Positions 11,834 to 24,524 of a stretch of 64,000 nucleotides of DNA are shown here, in pieces (the stretch's first letter is position 1; each line of letters begins with the position of its first letter). This stretch comes from Coniferiporia sulphurascens. Taxonomy: Eukaryota > Basidiomycota > Agaricomycetes > Hymenochaetales > Hymenochaetaceae. The stretch lies in the NCBI GenBank assembly GCA_002794785.1, contig NBBA01000012.1:1178001-1242000 (forward strand), written 5' to 3'. The notes below the pieces were generated by a model. That model did not search any database and had not been told where the DNA came from. It was given only the letters and a program-made list of their open reading frames with translations. The position numbers and the translations under genes are program-made.

Positions 11834-14800
11834 ATGAATATGACTACGTCGGATACTGTATCGAATGTCCCGCGCCCATCGCTCGACAATGGGCTGACCC
11901 CCGACACCAATCTCTCCTCGTCGTCAACTATGATGAACGGGACGTCATGGGGCACGGCGAGCAGGGCGACGGACACGTTTCGCACGCTCTCTACACGGCC
12001 TTCAAACATGACTCTGTCTAATGATGTACCCATGGATGGTGGTGGCACCTCGCTCCCCGAGCTGGAGAGTCGGGAGCCCGCGGAACAACTCAGCACACTG
12101 CACGACATGTTGGGCAAAGCAACGCGCCTGAAGGAGGGGGCGGTCAACCTCCTAAAGATGGAAATAACAGTACGTGTGCGCTTTGATTGTACGCGACGTC
12201 TTGTCCTGACTAACTGCAGGATGTCGTGCGGATGCGCGTCGAAACAGAGCTGAATCAGGCGAATAGTAGGATCGAAGCCATTAACAAGACTATTGGAAAT
12301 AGTTGGTACTTTTCCTCTCCTAAGTGCTGCACTGACTTGCTTCCGCATAGTCAGCTCACGGCGGAAGAAGTCGCTGGGAACACGTACGTTATCCCCAATC
12401 GTTGCAAAGCGGAAACAGGATGGTGGACAGCCCCGTCCAAGAGATGATGGAGGCGGTAAGTCCTGTCTCGCCATTTCAGCATTGCACCTATCTGCAGCTA
12501 AACAATGCCATAGACGACCTTCGAATGGCGAAGCAGCAGGCCGCTACTGCGCTCAAAACACTACTAGCCTACGCTCGCCATCCGTTGTCCCCGATCTCTC
12601 CTTCCTCCGCATCGTCTTCTGCAGCACCCGCTCCACCCTCGACCGAGGCTGCAATTGAACAAGCCCACATGGAGATGATGAACCGTTTGATCGCTATCCT
12701 GCAGCGGAATGTTCGTGTACGATTCGAAGTGGGGATGGAGGAGCTTGTCACTGCAGTGACCCCGGCACTTGCAGACCAAGCTTCAACGAGGGCTCGTGCG
12801 ACCGCGTACAGGTTACTGCGTCATGCACTTGTTGACCGCGATTCTGTTGAGCGACTCCTTGAGCATCCACTTGAGTGGTACATCGTCAGGTACGCACAGC
12901 CTTCTATGCATGAGCATTTACCCGGACGGCAGTATTTAATATATTTATCACACAGATCTCTCACGCGCGACAATAAGCACGCCGGAGAACGTGAGCAGGC
13001 TGTCAAGCTCATGCGTGCGATTATCGAGGTCGGAGCCGAACGGCGTGCTCTTCACATGTCCGCAGGACTTGGGCGCGTCCCCCTCACGGAGCCTGTTATG
13101 CGGGCGCTGGTCGCCGTTGCGGAACATGCCGAGGATCCACTTTGTCAAATCTGCTGCGAAACACTAGTAGAAATTCGTGCGTGTTCCTGATATTTACACT
13201 GCATCAAAAGATTTACACGTACATTCGTCAGTCCTCATCGACGTAGACCTGGTAGTACGAACGGGTGGCGCTCGAGTTCTCTTTCAAGCGCTTGCTGAAG
13301 GTCCCGTGGAGCTTGTGCCGCTTATCGCCACGGCCTTCCTTTACATTGTCGATGCGCCAAAAACGAGGATGTACATGCATCCAGGGACGGATCTAGAGGT
13401 AGTCTCCCGCATTTATCAGACTCACACCCGTCTCTCATGCAGTTTTTTTGACACAGATCGCGCTTTCCGGGATCACGGATGCGTACGGCAAGGGGACTGC
13501 CCATGCCGAGCGCATGCGAAGTACAGCTAAGGTCGTCTCCGTGATTCTTCGGACGTGGAGTGGTGCGTGCTGGTCACTAATGTTATTGGCCTTCCTTGTC
13601 TGACGTTCCGATAGGTTTAATGTATTTGTGCATGGATGACATGTTGGCCATTCGGACGATGATTAACACTCTCCGAATACCTTCTCTTGAGACTAGGGTA
13701 CGTCTCTTTTGGTAGATACAGAAGTTCCTGGATAAATCACATTCCGCAGGAGGTTGTGTTGGACATGTTCTTTGAGTTGCTGAATATCCAGACACCAGAG
13801 TGGTACCAAACGTTTATAGATGGCCGGAGACTTACCGGTAAATCAAGTAGCCAGTGGGGGTCGCCTTAACCGCTTTCTGACGATTTCGTAGTATACAGAC
13901 GCCACCGTCCACTCTCCCAAGCCAAATTACAAGAGACGCCAGTCAAGACTTCCGACAAACTGAAGCTAACAGACCAGTACATTGCGCTACTTACAGCTGT
14001 TCTCACGAAAGCAGGCCTTCTAGATGTAAGACTGAACTTCACTTTAGGGTCAGAGTCACGACTGACAGTGGACTGCTAGGCATTAGTCGCGATGTTGGAG
14101 GAGACTGCACTAGGGTCCAACCTTTCGCGCAAAGCAACGCTTTTGATTGGCGAAGTGTTACAAATTGCAAATAAGGTCTTGCCACTCGGGCTTGCTGCGA
14201 GACTACAGGTAGGCTATCCGAATTTTACGCAAGTTTTTTTCTACAGACTGATTCGCGCGCGGAAAGACTGTTCCTAGGATATTCGCTTTGGCAGCAGATT
14301 ATACGGAGGGTGAACACCGTATCGTTGGAACTACCGCGTTAGCTGCGATCGACAGCTTCAATCGCCACAGGGCGAGGTTACACCCAGCAACCCCGGCCAG
14401 AGACTCGCGCCAGAGGTGAGACGAACCTCAGAATGACTTCTGGAGGTGCTTAATGTCTACTTAGGGCAAATTCGGTAGAAGACCACGTTCGCCGCGGGCA
14501 ACGCCAAGTCGAGCAAGTGAAGATTAAACTTGCGATGCAGATGGACGACAAAACATTCCAGGCTTCCATTATTGAAACACAGGTGATGTTGACGAGGGAC
14601 TACACAAAATGGAACTACGAGACATTACTCGATCTAGTCGAGGGCCCGCTCTTGAGCGCCAAACGACTTGAGGAGGCTATTAAAGTATCCAAGTTTGTGA
14701 AACGCCTTATGGCATTCTTTCATCCATTAAACCATCGCTTTTCGGACATCAAGAAAACAAAGGTGCGTTAGCCACATTGACATACTCAACATGATTAGTA

Positions 14801-17451
14801 CACAGCAAAGATGCTTACCCGTCATTTTGATTGGCGTAGGCAAACATGAAGTGGATAAAACTTGGATGCACGCTTTTAACTACTTTAATGGCCAACCCAG
14901 ATGGTGTACGATGCCTTGCCTCGGAAGACGAGTTTCTCCCGCAAATCGTAAAAAGTTTCGAGCAGCTGTATTCAGTAAGTTTCCGTTGAAGTCACGGAAA
15001 TTTGAGCCATTTTTCGCTCACCATGAGTAGTTTAGCGGATCAAATACAGCTCCAGAACTTGACCCAATTTTTTCGAAAAAAAGAGTGGAGGAGACATTAA
15101 CCTCTGGTTACCTCGAAATGCTCGGGACGCTAAGCAAACAAAAGGAGGGGCTTGAGTAAGCAGTATTCCCTTTATTGCGGGTCAATCTATACATAACCTA
15201 TATGGACTTGCCTTCTCGTTGCTTTCAAAAGACTCCTCGAGAAGAATCGGGTGTTTACAGCGTTTTATCGTCTGAGCGAGCTGAAAAGCCGAGAGGATCT
15301 TATCAAAGGCATCATTGAAAATATTGATTACTCCAAGTATGTCACGCTCCTCTTTTAACCGTATACTTGGGCTCAGTCTATCCCTAAAGTGATGGGCATC
15401 CTCGTATCGTTCTATCCAAGGCGCTAACGTCAAGTTATAAAGTAATTATACCTGTTCGGTGCGATTCAGACGGACTGACATCGCCTCCCACATCAGCATA
15501 TCCGCTTGTACGCGACGAGACATCTCGGAAAGCTTATACAGGCTAGCGCAAACGCCAGCGCATGGACGCTACGCCTCCTTCTGACGCAGCTGTATGACCC
15601 GGATCCAAGCGTGTGCGAACTTGCCGTCCAGTTTCTTGAAGAAGCCTGCGAGTCTCAAGATATACTGAAGATCGTAGTCGACATGCAGCCCACTCTTGAA
15701 CATCTTGGCGAAATTGCGAACTCCCTGCTTTATAAGTAAGTGCTGTTGCCTTTCACCAACGACCAGCTCTAACCCTAGGCATTCACAGATTTATGTCTAC
15801 ACCTGTTGGATTCCGATACCTGTACGAAGTTGGGTTCATTGAACGAGAGATGGATGCATGGTTGCATGTGAGCAGTTATTTATTTTTACTCTTTTTACCA
15901 TTTACTAAATACTAGAATTAGGATCGTAACTTCCACTACGTCGTTGAAGTTGAAATTTATCTTTCACGAGAGCTCAATTCCAGTCCTGCGGAAGACTTCG
16001 ACGAAGATCAGTAAGTCGTCTTCTGCTATTCTACCCGTGATGGTTAATAGTATTAATTATTTTGCAAAGAACTTTTGACGGAGCTGTCCCACCCCACTTT
16101 TACGGGGAGTTGGCAAAGACAGAGCTCGGTTGTCAAGTCCTGCAAGAGAAAGGCCACTTCTCTGAATTTGCTCACTTTATGCGCCAACATGCACTGGAGA
16201 GCGATGACTTTGAAATAATTTACAAGCTTAAAAGTGTTCTTTGGGCAGTCGTAAGCACCTCCTTCCGATAATTTGGGATGATTTGGTTCATTTTTTGATA
16301 TATCGATCCGACAGGGCAACGTGGGCTCGGCTGAGGGTGGGCTACACTTCTTGGAAGAGGAAGAAGTTATTCCTATCATGCTCGAGATCGCGGAACACTC
16401 ACCTATATTGTCCGTGAGAGGGTACGCATGATGACTGACAACCTTTACTTTGCGATATACTGATCAATGGCTATCCAGGACGTGTTTCTTTGCGATCGGT
16501 CTTGTATCATCAACGGCCCAAGGAGCTGAGATTCTGGACGACTACGGCTGGGAATCTACGCTGTCACCTCTTGGTTCCCCGACTGGGTTGTGCATTCCAA
16601 CTAATATCGACAAGTTCGTTTCAGTGAGTAAAGTGGTTGTATTTGTGTTAAACGATGCCGAAACAGCTGGTGCTGCCCTTGTGCAGATACCTCCTTGGGG
16701 AGAGCCAGCGCAGGCAAGGAGAGGAGAACTAATTCCCCCGACATCACAAGAGGAAGTGGATGTGCTCACCGCAATTGGCAACCTCGCAAACACAGTCATT
16801 GCGAACGCCGCATCGCGATCTCTTGCCAAGTAAGCTGTGACCGCTCCTGTCCTAAATTTATTTATTAAAACTGCTGGGATACATAGGATGAAGTCGAAGT
16901 CCGAATATCGCCACGCCTTTGCCTCGCCAACCCTTTATTACCGTGTTTTATACACCATCTCTACACAATGCTTCCGTCTCCCGGTGCGGCGTTACATCCT
17001 TGAGCTGTTTGATGTCCCACTCGATGGGAGTGTCGTACGCTCCTTCGTCACTTACGCCAAGTCTCTTGTGGACATGGGCGGGAGTTCGTCACCGAACCGT
17101 ACTCGACCTCGTCTGCAACCACGAGTTAGCGTCTTCGGTCGACCTGTTCGTGGGCGGGGTGACTCAGAGAGCGATGACGATGACGACGAAAGCTTGGACG
17201 TGTCGGATGAAGATTCTGAGGAGCACGAGAGGCCGCCCGCGAAGCGGCCGGTTAGCCTACTTCCTGTGAAGCGCGTCTCAGGTTTTGACGGTGTCGATCA
17301 GGACGAGAAAGGGGCGAAGGATAAAGGGGGGAAGGAAGGCGAGATGGTAGGCATGCTTGAGCCGCGACTTTCGGCTCTCATGCGCGGAAGGAGTATGAGT
17401 GGAAGTAGCTTCAGACGAGTTAGACCAATGAATGGGGATGAAGATATATGA
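11834..17451 (+). CDS. TORC2 subunit Rictor/AVO3 (Ste16-like)
   Basis: Scaffold of target-of-rapamycin complex 2, which controls AGC kinases, actin and membrane homeostasis. More than 20 exons split by 45-90-nt introns. After a Ser/Thr-rich leader there is an HR1-like coiled coil (STLHDMLGKATRLKEGA ... VETELNQANSRIEAINK). Armadillo-like N-terminal segments follow at ~12.4-14.7 kb. The Rictor V region at ~15.5-16.0 kb has SAWTLRLLLTQLYDPDPSV, VVDMQPTLEHLGEIAN, STPVGFRYLYEVGFIEREMD and NFHYVVEVEIYLSREL. A later block (TCFFAIGLVSSTAQGAEIL, GWESTLSP) matches the conserved Rictor C-terminal region, and the tail is acidic then basic. The start at 11834 is the first in-frame ATG and is uncertain. 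Confidence 0.88.
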
Positions 17452-17830
17452 TATTTCAACGTTGTCTGGCCTTCCTAGGTTTCTATCCCTTTCTCGTCTC
17501 TTGCTAAGAAATTGTCGTACTGCTTTCGCTTGCTAGGAACACGGACCGGGACTCGGGCTCACTGTATATGTATTCATCTTCTCAACTTCTTTTCACAATA
17601 CCATCGATTCCAAACACTGTTTATTGTTATTTCAAAATTTAGCGTATAGACGGACATCAAAGCTTTCTAAAACTACAGGAGTATCCAGCACATATATTTG
17701 AAAGGTGCACGAACACGCAGAATCTCCTTCCTTCACACACGTATGAATCCTAGATCTAGACATGTACGCGTATGGTAGTACTATATATATATTGTTTAGG
17801 AAAATGCCGGAATTTTTGGGGTGAACAGAA

Positions 17831-18737
17831 TCAAGGAGGAATGTACCTAGCCAAATAATTACGTGAAATGTACATGATTCCCATTTCGCTCTCAAGCTCA
17901 ACGCTGTCGCAAATCTCGTCCTCTCTAAGGCCAGCGCGTGGTTCAGGCGTGCCACCATCGTCGACAACGAACGAGCGCACTCGCCAACGCGTCCCCTTCA
18001 CCTCTGCACATTCACGCTCCAATTCTTCCGGAAGGTGCAGTACGACGACCTCGTCGCCGCACGATTCTGGAAGAACTGGGGCAAGGAAGTGGACGGGGAT
18101 GACCAACTGGGTATTAACCTCCTCTCTCTCCTGGCTATTGACAAGGCCGTTGTGGCTGATGCCCCTGAGTAGCTTTACAAGCGCGGTGGATGTCTGACAC
18201 TTCTCCGTACGTAAAACGGAAAGTACGTATGCGTCCCTGCCCTCGTGTACACCGCTGCTCCACCTGTTTGGCCCAGAAGAAGTCCCGACGATATGCACGA
18301 GGATGCCTCCGATTTTCTTGGATATTAGTGACTCGTTTAAAATCCAATCTTCTGGGAGCGTGTTGTAAACGTTACGTGTATCTATAAAAACGGTTATAAT
18401 AGGCCGATGAAAATGGTACTCGGAGTGAGTAAGGGTGTTTATTACCTTCTACGGGTCCTGTAAATGGACTACCGCAGTTACTATCACTAGCGTATGTAGA
18501 ACAAGTCCGTCCACGGGTTGGTACATGTACATCCATGCCATGGATGATGCTCTCGTCTACGCCGCATGGGAGCATGGCCTCGTTATCAAGGCCTCGGTAG
18601 TACTGCGGCGATGCCGTATATTTGGACTCGCATGTAGTAACCTGTGAATGTGGCGACTCGGAGAAGCTTGTTTTCGACCTCTCACAGCATTCTTCGTCAA
18701 TGCTTGTACTGATTTCCTTCGCATAGCTTCCACACAC
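17831..18737 (-). CDS. Unrecognised gene, 3' exons
   Basis: On the minus strand an open frame at ~18641-18446 joins, through a 64-nt GT-AG intron (18445-18382), to 18381-17831, keeping frame. The product reads DTRNVYNTLPEDWILNES, then KKIGGILVHIVGTSSGPNRW, and ends in RVRSFVVDDGGTPEPRAG and MYISRNYLARYIPP. This has the texture of a real protein but I do not recognise the family. Further 5' exons probably lie between 18641 and ~19250, where basic, helix-like frames occur on the same strand, but I could not join them. It is convergent with the Rictor gene and divergent from the phosphate carrier. Confidence 0.5.
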
Positions 18738-19432
18738 TTAGCAGCAGCCAATGAAGTAAGAAATTGTTTTACACACAATAGATTATGGCCCCTATGTTTT
18801 CCTTTAGGGATGAGTCTGACGAAAGGTTTGCGCCCATGTGTACTGACGTTATTGACATCATCTGTACAACTTCTGTGGTCGTAGCGATTCAATTTTGCAG
18901 CCGCTTGCTGTAGCAGGTAAGCAATGGCCTGTATCTGCTCCGATTGTGCCTTTTTAATTTTGTAGTGAGACGTAGCGTCTCTGAAATCACCGAAGCTGAG
19001 GAGGATGCTTGCGAGCTTCGCGATATCGTGTTTGTTTTCGTTGGTTATACTCTTGCAGCGCAGCACCCGGACGGGGTCCATGGATTTCCGGACGAACTGG
19101 TAGTACAACCTCTTGCTGGGCATAGCAGAGGAGCCTGTCAAAGTTTGCACGCTGACTGAATAATAAAGCTGCGTACGCCACCGCATAGTGCTGCGTGCTG
19201 CGTCTCGCGATCGACGTGGCGGTTGTTCAATTTTTACTCTCCGCGGCACCTCCCTCTTTGATCGTGCGGCACGTGAGATGACGTCACGCGCGCTTGTCAG
19301 GACCCAGGATCCAATGTCGGCACGCATGTAGCCACTAACAAGCCGGCCATAATCGGCGACCATGAGTGGAATGATTGTGGGCCAAGCCCTCTCCTGCAGA
19401 CTATCATCACCTGTACTATCACTGGAACAACG

Positions 19433-20771
19433 ATGAGCAAGACCACCGCGACGCCCTTCCGCGTCCCCCAATTTACCCTTGCGGACTACACGTCGTTCTT
19501 CACGGCTGGGGCTCTATGCGCAACACTAACTCACGGCGCAATGACTCCAATCGACGTCGTTAAGACGCGTATTCAAGTTGACCCTGCCCTCACTCGCCAT
19601 TCCTTACTGAGTGAGTTTGCATGGGTCCGCCTCATCCTGACCTACGCTTGAACATCTGTATCCATCACTCTGCAGGCGCGGGACGCAAAATAGTCACGGC
19701 CGAGGGTCCGGCTGCTCTCCTCACCGGGTTCGGTCCAACCGCAGTGGGATATTTCATTCAAGGAGGAGGAAAGTTTGCTGGCTACGAATTTTGGAAGAAG
19801 AACTTCGTGTCAATAGCAGGAGACCAGGAAACTGCAGTGAAATATCGCACAGCCATTTACTTGGGCGCGTCGAGTGTCGGAGAGTAAGAGGCGGAGAATG
19901 CGAAAGCAATTGTCAAATGTGCTAAAAGATATCATTCAGGTTTTTTGCCGACATACTCCTTACTCCTCTCGAGGCAACTCGTATCCGCCTAGTGTCTGAA
20001 CGAGGATACGCGACTGGGTTAGTCACCGGCTTCGCTCGTCTTGCGCGCGAAGGTGGGGTTGGGCAGATGTACGCTGGATTCCTTCCAATTCTTTGCAAGT
20101 AAGCATCTTCCTACTGTGCGTATCGAGTGCAGGAATTGCGGTGTACTAAACTCGATTTGCCTAGACAAATACCGTACGCGATTGGCCAGTTTACTGTGAA
20201 CGAATTCTGTCATGAAGCCGTGTTCCGATCTATCTCCGAAGAAAAAAAGGTTGCAATCCAGCGCTCCAAAAGTGCAATGTTCGGTGTCAACTTGGGAAGC
20301 GGCATCATTGCCGGATTTGCCGCGGCTATCCTCAGTCAGGTTCGTAACAGTAGCCCATTTTACTGAAATCAGTTACTGAAAATGAGATAATGCGCGTGTT
20401 ATCATAGCCGGCAGATACGCTTCTTAGTCAGGTCTGTATACTAATTTGCGCTCCGGTTTGTCTCCTCAAATTGATACACTCCTTTTCCGTCAGATCAATA
20501 AGGGACACGGACCTACTGGCTCAATGACGAGCCGACTCATTGTTCTTGCACGTCAAGCAGGTTTCCGTGGCCTATTTGCTGGACTTGGCCCGAGAATGAT
20601 CATGACGGCCGGGCTTGTCGCAGGCCAATTTTTGATTTACGATGAGATCAAGCACGGTGCGTTTGTCACAATAGAGATTCTCCAGGAAAAAAGTGATTTG
20701 AGCGATTAACGCTCCTGCTTGTAGCTTTGGGCGCTCCACCGGGATTGGAGATTCATAAGGAAAGCGAGTAA
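19433..20771 (+). CDS. Mitochondrial phosphate (possibly copper) carrier, SLC25A3/Mir1/Pic2 type
   Basis: Inner-membrane carrier importing phosphate with protons for ATP synthesis; the Pic2 branch can also move copper. Seven exons join in frame to 317 residues: 19433-19610, 19676-19883, 19940-20098, 20165-20339, 20408-20431, 20494-20656 and 20725-20771. The three SLC25 repeats carry their signatures: [24 protein letters not shown] and [10 protein letters not shown]. Phosphate-carrier features are [25 protein letters not shown] and [14 protein letters not shown] (motif parts). Exon 5 is only 24 nt and encodes exactly the third signature. The short N-terminus lacks a clear presequence, closer to fungal carriers than the animal enzyme. 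Mir1 and Pic2 cannot be told apart here. Confidence 0.92.
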
Positions 20772-21470
20772 AGGAGTGGCACAATTGCTACTTGGCTTGC
20801 TTGTCCATAATAATTTTGCATGTTGGGTTTTTCGCGCCCCCCTTTCCTGCTATCGAACTTGTAGAGCTTTCTCATTTTTGCCTGTACAATCTTTCCTTGA
20901 CATTGAACGCTGTATTTAAGTAGCTGGTAGCTCGCGGCTCTTTAGAGGTTCAAGAATTGCGAGTTGTCTGCCCTTGCCCGTCGGGATGCTGAAATGCACG
21001 ACTAAGGTAGACGTGATGTTAGGCCAAAGGTGAAAAACGGCGCTTGACAAATCCTGTTGGCGTCTACCCTTCCGGACAGGAGGATGGAACATTAACGAAG
21101 AGTGGCGACATTCGTCAGAGGTCACGCCGTATAAGCGATTATTATCAAGACCATAGGCGGACTAGTATTTTAGTGTTGATATCTAGAAGTAGAGACACCC
21201 AACTCATCGAAAAATCTTGAGAATTATCCCGGTCGTAGCTGACGGGCCTCTTCGTCGGCAACCACAAGATGGACAGAAAAAAGAACCACAGAAGGAGAGC
21301 CCAAAAGGCACAGAAGTAAAACATTAGTCGTCTAGAATATGACGGAAGCAGGGCTACTGGTACTTGATAGTAGACACACTCTTCACGTTTTCTTGAGCAG
21401 GGAACGAGAGGGGATATAAATTATAGAAGGTAAGCACTGAAATTCCAGCCAAGGCCGGTCGGTTTGTATA
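20772..21470. other. Convergent 3' region
   Basis: This lies between the stops of the phosphate carrier (+) and prohibitin-2 (-). No supported gene; it should hold both 3' UTRs. Confidence 0.5.
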
Positions 21471-22830
21471 CTACTTCTTCGACGCTTTTAAGAGATCATC
21501 AATGTCATCTCCAGCAACTGGGATTGCACGGGATCAGCACGCCTATCTTTTATTGACGAAAGGGAGGGACGCACCATTCAGCAAAAGGCTTTGAGAATCA
21601 AGCATAATACTGTTCCCGGACGCCGCCAGTAAGTTGGCGATATCACGCGCGGCCTCGAGCCGACGAAGCTGAAGGAAGCCTTTGCTCTGCCGTACGGCCT
21701 CACCAATAAGTTCTGCGCTCTTCGCCTCACCTTGCGCGCGGACAATGATGGACTGGTACCGGTTAGTAAGCAGTGTACACAACCTTAATATTCGTGCCCA
21801 AAGAAAACTAACCTGTTTCTCTTGTATAGCCTGATCCACCAAGAACGCAGCACGCAGCGCCGTTTGTTGCGCAACCTGCATAACAAAATTTTAGCGATAT
21901 ATTTCAGCCAAATCAGTTCAGACGAGCCTGCTTAGCTTCCACGGCGTGCGTGAATTCAGGAGAGAAAGCGACATGGGTAATCGACACGTCGTCGAGGACG
22001 AGGTTGAAGCGGAGCGCCCTCTTCGTCAAGTTTTCCCGTACCAACCTCGATACCTTAAGGACCCTGTGAATCAATGAATAATATTGAGTGTTCATCTAAC
22101 CACTCACGTGTTCACGCTGAGTAATGAGCTGGCTCGCATTGAACTGCGCGACAACACTCTTCAGAACTTCGTTCACAATCGAGGGTAAGACCCGTTCATC
22201 GTAGTCTTGGCCAAGTTCGCGGTATATAGTCGGGAGGGCCTCGATAGACGGACGCGAGAGAACACGACATGTGATGTTGACCATTTGTAAGTCTTGTAAG
22301 AATGAGTGAGCAAAACTCGACAACTCGGAGCACGAGAATGAGCACCTTTAGTCCCCGTGAGACTGGCGATATTCCGTGGTTTTGCGCGAATGTCGAAGAG
22401 AACCGGGGTTTCAAACCACGGAATCTTAGTCATGAAGGTCAACAACATCGATCAACGAGAAAGACAGGCCGAGCACACCATAAGATGTGTTCCCTCAGGA
22501 AAGATTTTCTGACCAACGCCGGACACTCTGAGCGAGACATGAGTAAAACGTTCTCATGAACGAGCTGGTACATAAGCGACAAACCTCGTGTATTTAATCG
22601 CCCGGTGACCACCGTCGACTGTGGAGTGGGTACCCTTCAATTAGAGAGCGCACTAAATAAAAGCGAAAGAGCTGACCGTTGAACAAACTCGAGTTGAGCG
22701 CGAAGCCTCCTGCCACGAGCGCGATGAGCAGGCCCGAGCCAGCGAACAGACCTCCACCCCCGGGAACCCTTCCGCCACCTCGTACCCTCTGCAGCTGTTG
22801 GCTGAACAACTTGAATGGATCTTGACTCAT
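21471..22830 (-). CDS. PHB2: Prohibitin-2, mitochondrial inner-membrane scaffold
   Basis: Ring-forming SPFH protein that, with PHB1, stabilises inner-membrane proteins and restrains the m-AAA protease. Exons run from ATG at 22830 ([19 protein letters not shown]) to TAG at 21471, with about seven short GT-AG introns. A Gly-rich stretch and a single membrane segment ([19 protein letters not shown]) precede [12 protein letters not shown]. The SPFH core has [56 protein letters not shown] (motif parts) and [20 protein letters not shown]. The C-terminal coiled coil ends in [13 protein letters not shown]. All are PHB2-type rather than PHB1-type residues. Confidence 0.94.
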
Positions 22831-23789
22831 GTCTGTCGAGTCCTGTGTGCTGAGCCTGACGTCGACGACCGTGAAGAGGAATACGGCCGGCGCCGGCAAG
22901 CGCGGTAAACTTGTGGGAAATAATAACCAAATACACAACGACATCCAACTTGTTCACTCACTTTCAATCCCAGGCTCAAATTTTGATTTGGCATGCCTGC
23001 CAACAAAACGCGTTGCTATTATTCCTTTATTCCACCAAACAAAAACGGTCAGTGGCTCAGGGCTCCGGAATTGGTACAAATTCACAAACAGCGCTTTTAA
23101 GTTGGCCTACTCAATTGATACTAAACCTTACCCTTCAGGAGAAAGCTACGCCGTTCGTAACTCCTAATCCTTGGCTTTCTTTTTCAATCAGAATCGTTAC
23201 GACCTGCGGCTCTCAGGCACCCAGAGCGGCACGTATTTTGACTGTACGAGGGACTGTCCTCCCCAGTGATGCTACTACTGCGCTCCCAGGCCGGGTTCCA
23301 CCAGTAAACCTGATGGATCGTACTAGTAGTAACGGGTGATTTCACGAGCAAGAACCGTAGCGCGCGCACATATATGTGGCCGACACCGGTGCACGCGTAC
23401 TACCCGCGGTATTCTAGCAAGCGGCGTGGAGGATGCGAATAGCTTCGTATAACTTATCTGCAACAACCAAAAGACCTTGTCTGGTTTAAGACGTCGGAAA
23501 TCAGGGGGGTCGATGTGCAGGACCCCACAAATATCAACTCTTTCCAAACGGCTTGGCTAGCGTTTCCATCTGTTCAGGCTGGGTCCCACTTCAGGCTAAT
23601 CGCACCAACAAAGGCTTTGCAATCATGAATGTCTTTTAAACTTACCTGGGTCTATCCTTGTCCACCCGGTCCATCTTTCATGTCGTTAGCTGGAGGCCCT
23701 CGGCGTTTATAGTTCATATGCTTCCTATGGTATCGCACTCAACAACAGCTATCCACCAATAAATACTACCGCCATCCTGGATCCTCGCT
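22831..23789. other. Intergenic region upstream of PHB2, before P450 remnant
   Basis: The PHB2 promoter should lie just right of 22830. Beyond that I see no intact gene. No P450 exons upstream of the remnant (N-terminus, C-helix, I-helix) could be found here, so those parts are missing rather than hidden. Confidence 0.45.
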
Positions 23790-24524
23790 CCCACCGCACG
23801 TAAAGAGCATAGCGACCTTGACTACGATGCACTTCAAGCATTGTCTTATCTTGATGCCGCTTGCCGCGAAGCTGAGCGCGTGTACCCACCCATTCCGACG
23901 GTTGACCGTGTGTACGCCTGTTTCCTACTCCTTCCCTCTTATCGAGGTGGGTCACGATGTGCTTGAGGATACGGTTCTTAATTGAAGTGGTCCATCAAAC
24001 GTGCTGGCGGGAAGACGGAAATCGGAGAGATTATGGTTCCAAAGGGAACAAGTATCTTCATCCCTATTTCAGGTGCTAATTTAAGCAATGAAATATGTGG
24101 AGAAGATGCAGGGGAATGGAAGCCCGACCGCTGGCTTAAACCGTTGCTTGAGAGTGCATCAGCCGCTCACATTCCAAGTGTCTACTCTCAACTATATGTC
24201 ACTCTCCTTCATTCGATCGTCATTCAGTCGCTTTGATGTTAAAGACTTCTGATAACACTGTAGAACGACATCCCTTGGCGGAAACAGATCCTGCATGTGA
24301 GGATCAACACGCGCTCATACGGAAGGGCAGCCTGTCACCAACTCTTACTGCTTAAGCGGATTCGAATTCTCCGAGATGGAAATGAGTAAGCCTTCTAGTA
24401 TTATCTATGGAGACCGGTCTAGGTATTTTCTGGCAGTTCGGCTTTTCATACGCGCCTGCCGTAGAAAATACGACGGACGGCTTGCAACGACTCCCCTTGA
24501 AAGTTTCCTTTGTTAAAAACTGAT
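23790..24524 (+). pseudogene. Cytochrome P450 3' remnant
   Basis: Only the last third of a P450 of the local family remains. It begins within the K-helix exon (RKEHSDLDYDALQALSYLDA, then EAER as the ExxR motif). It continues with the exon ending GEWKPDRWLKP (PERF-like region), a heme-loop exon (GGNRSC) and a last exon ending LQRLPLKVSFVKN then stop. A single-base loss near 23980 creates a TGA where the paralogues read LPLKW. The segment coding VLSVLLETFVFEPGP is largely deleted before GIFWQFGFSYAP. No I-helix or N-terminal exons lie upstream. It is a decayed member of the tandem array. Confidence 0.8.
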
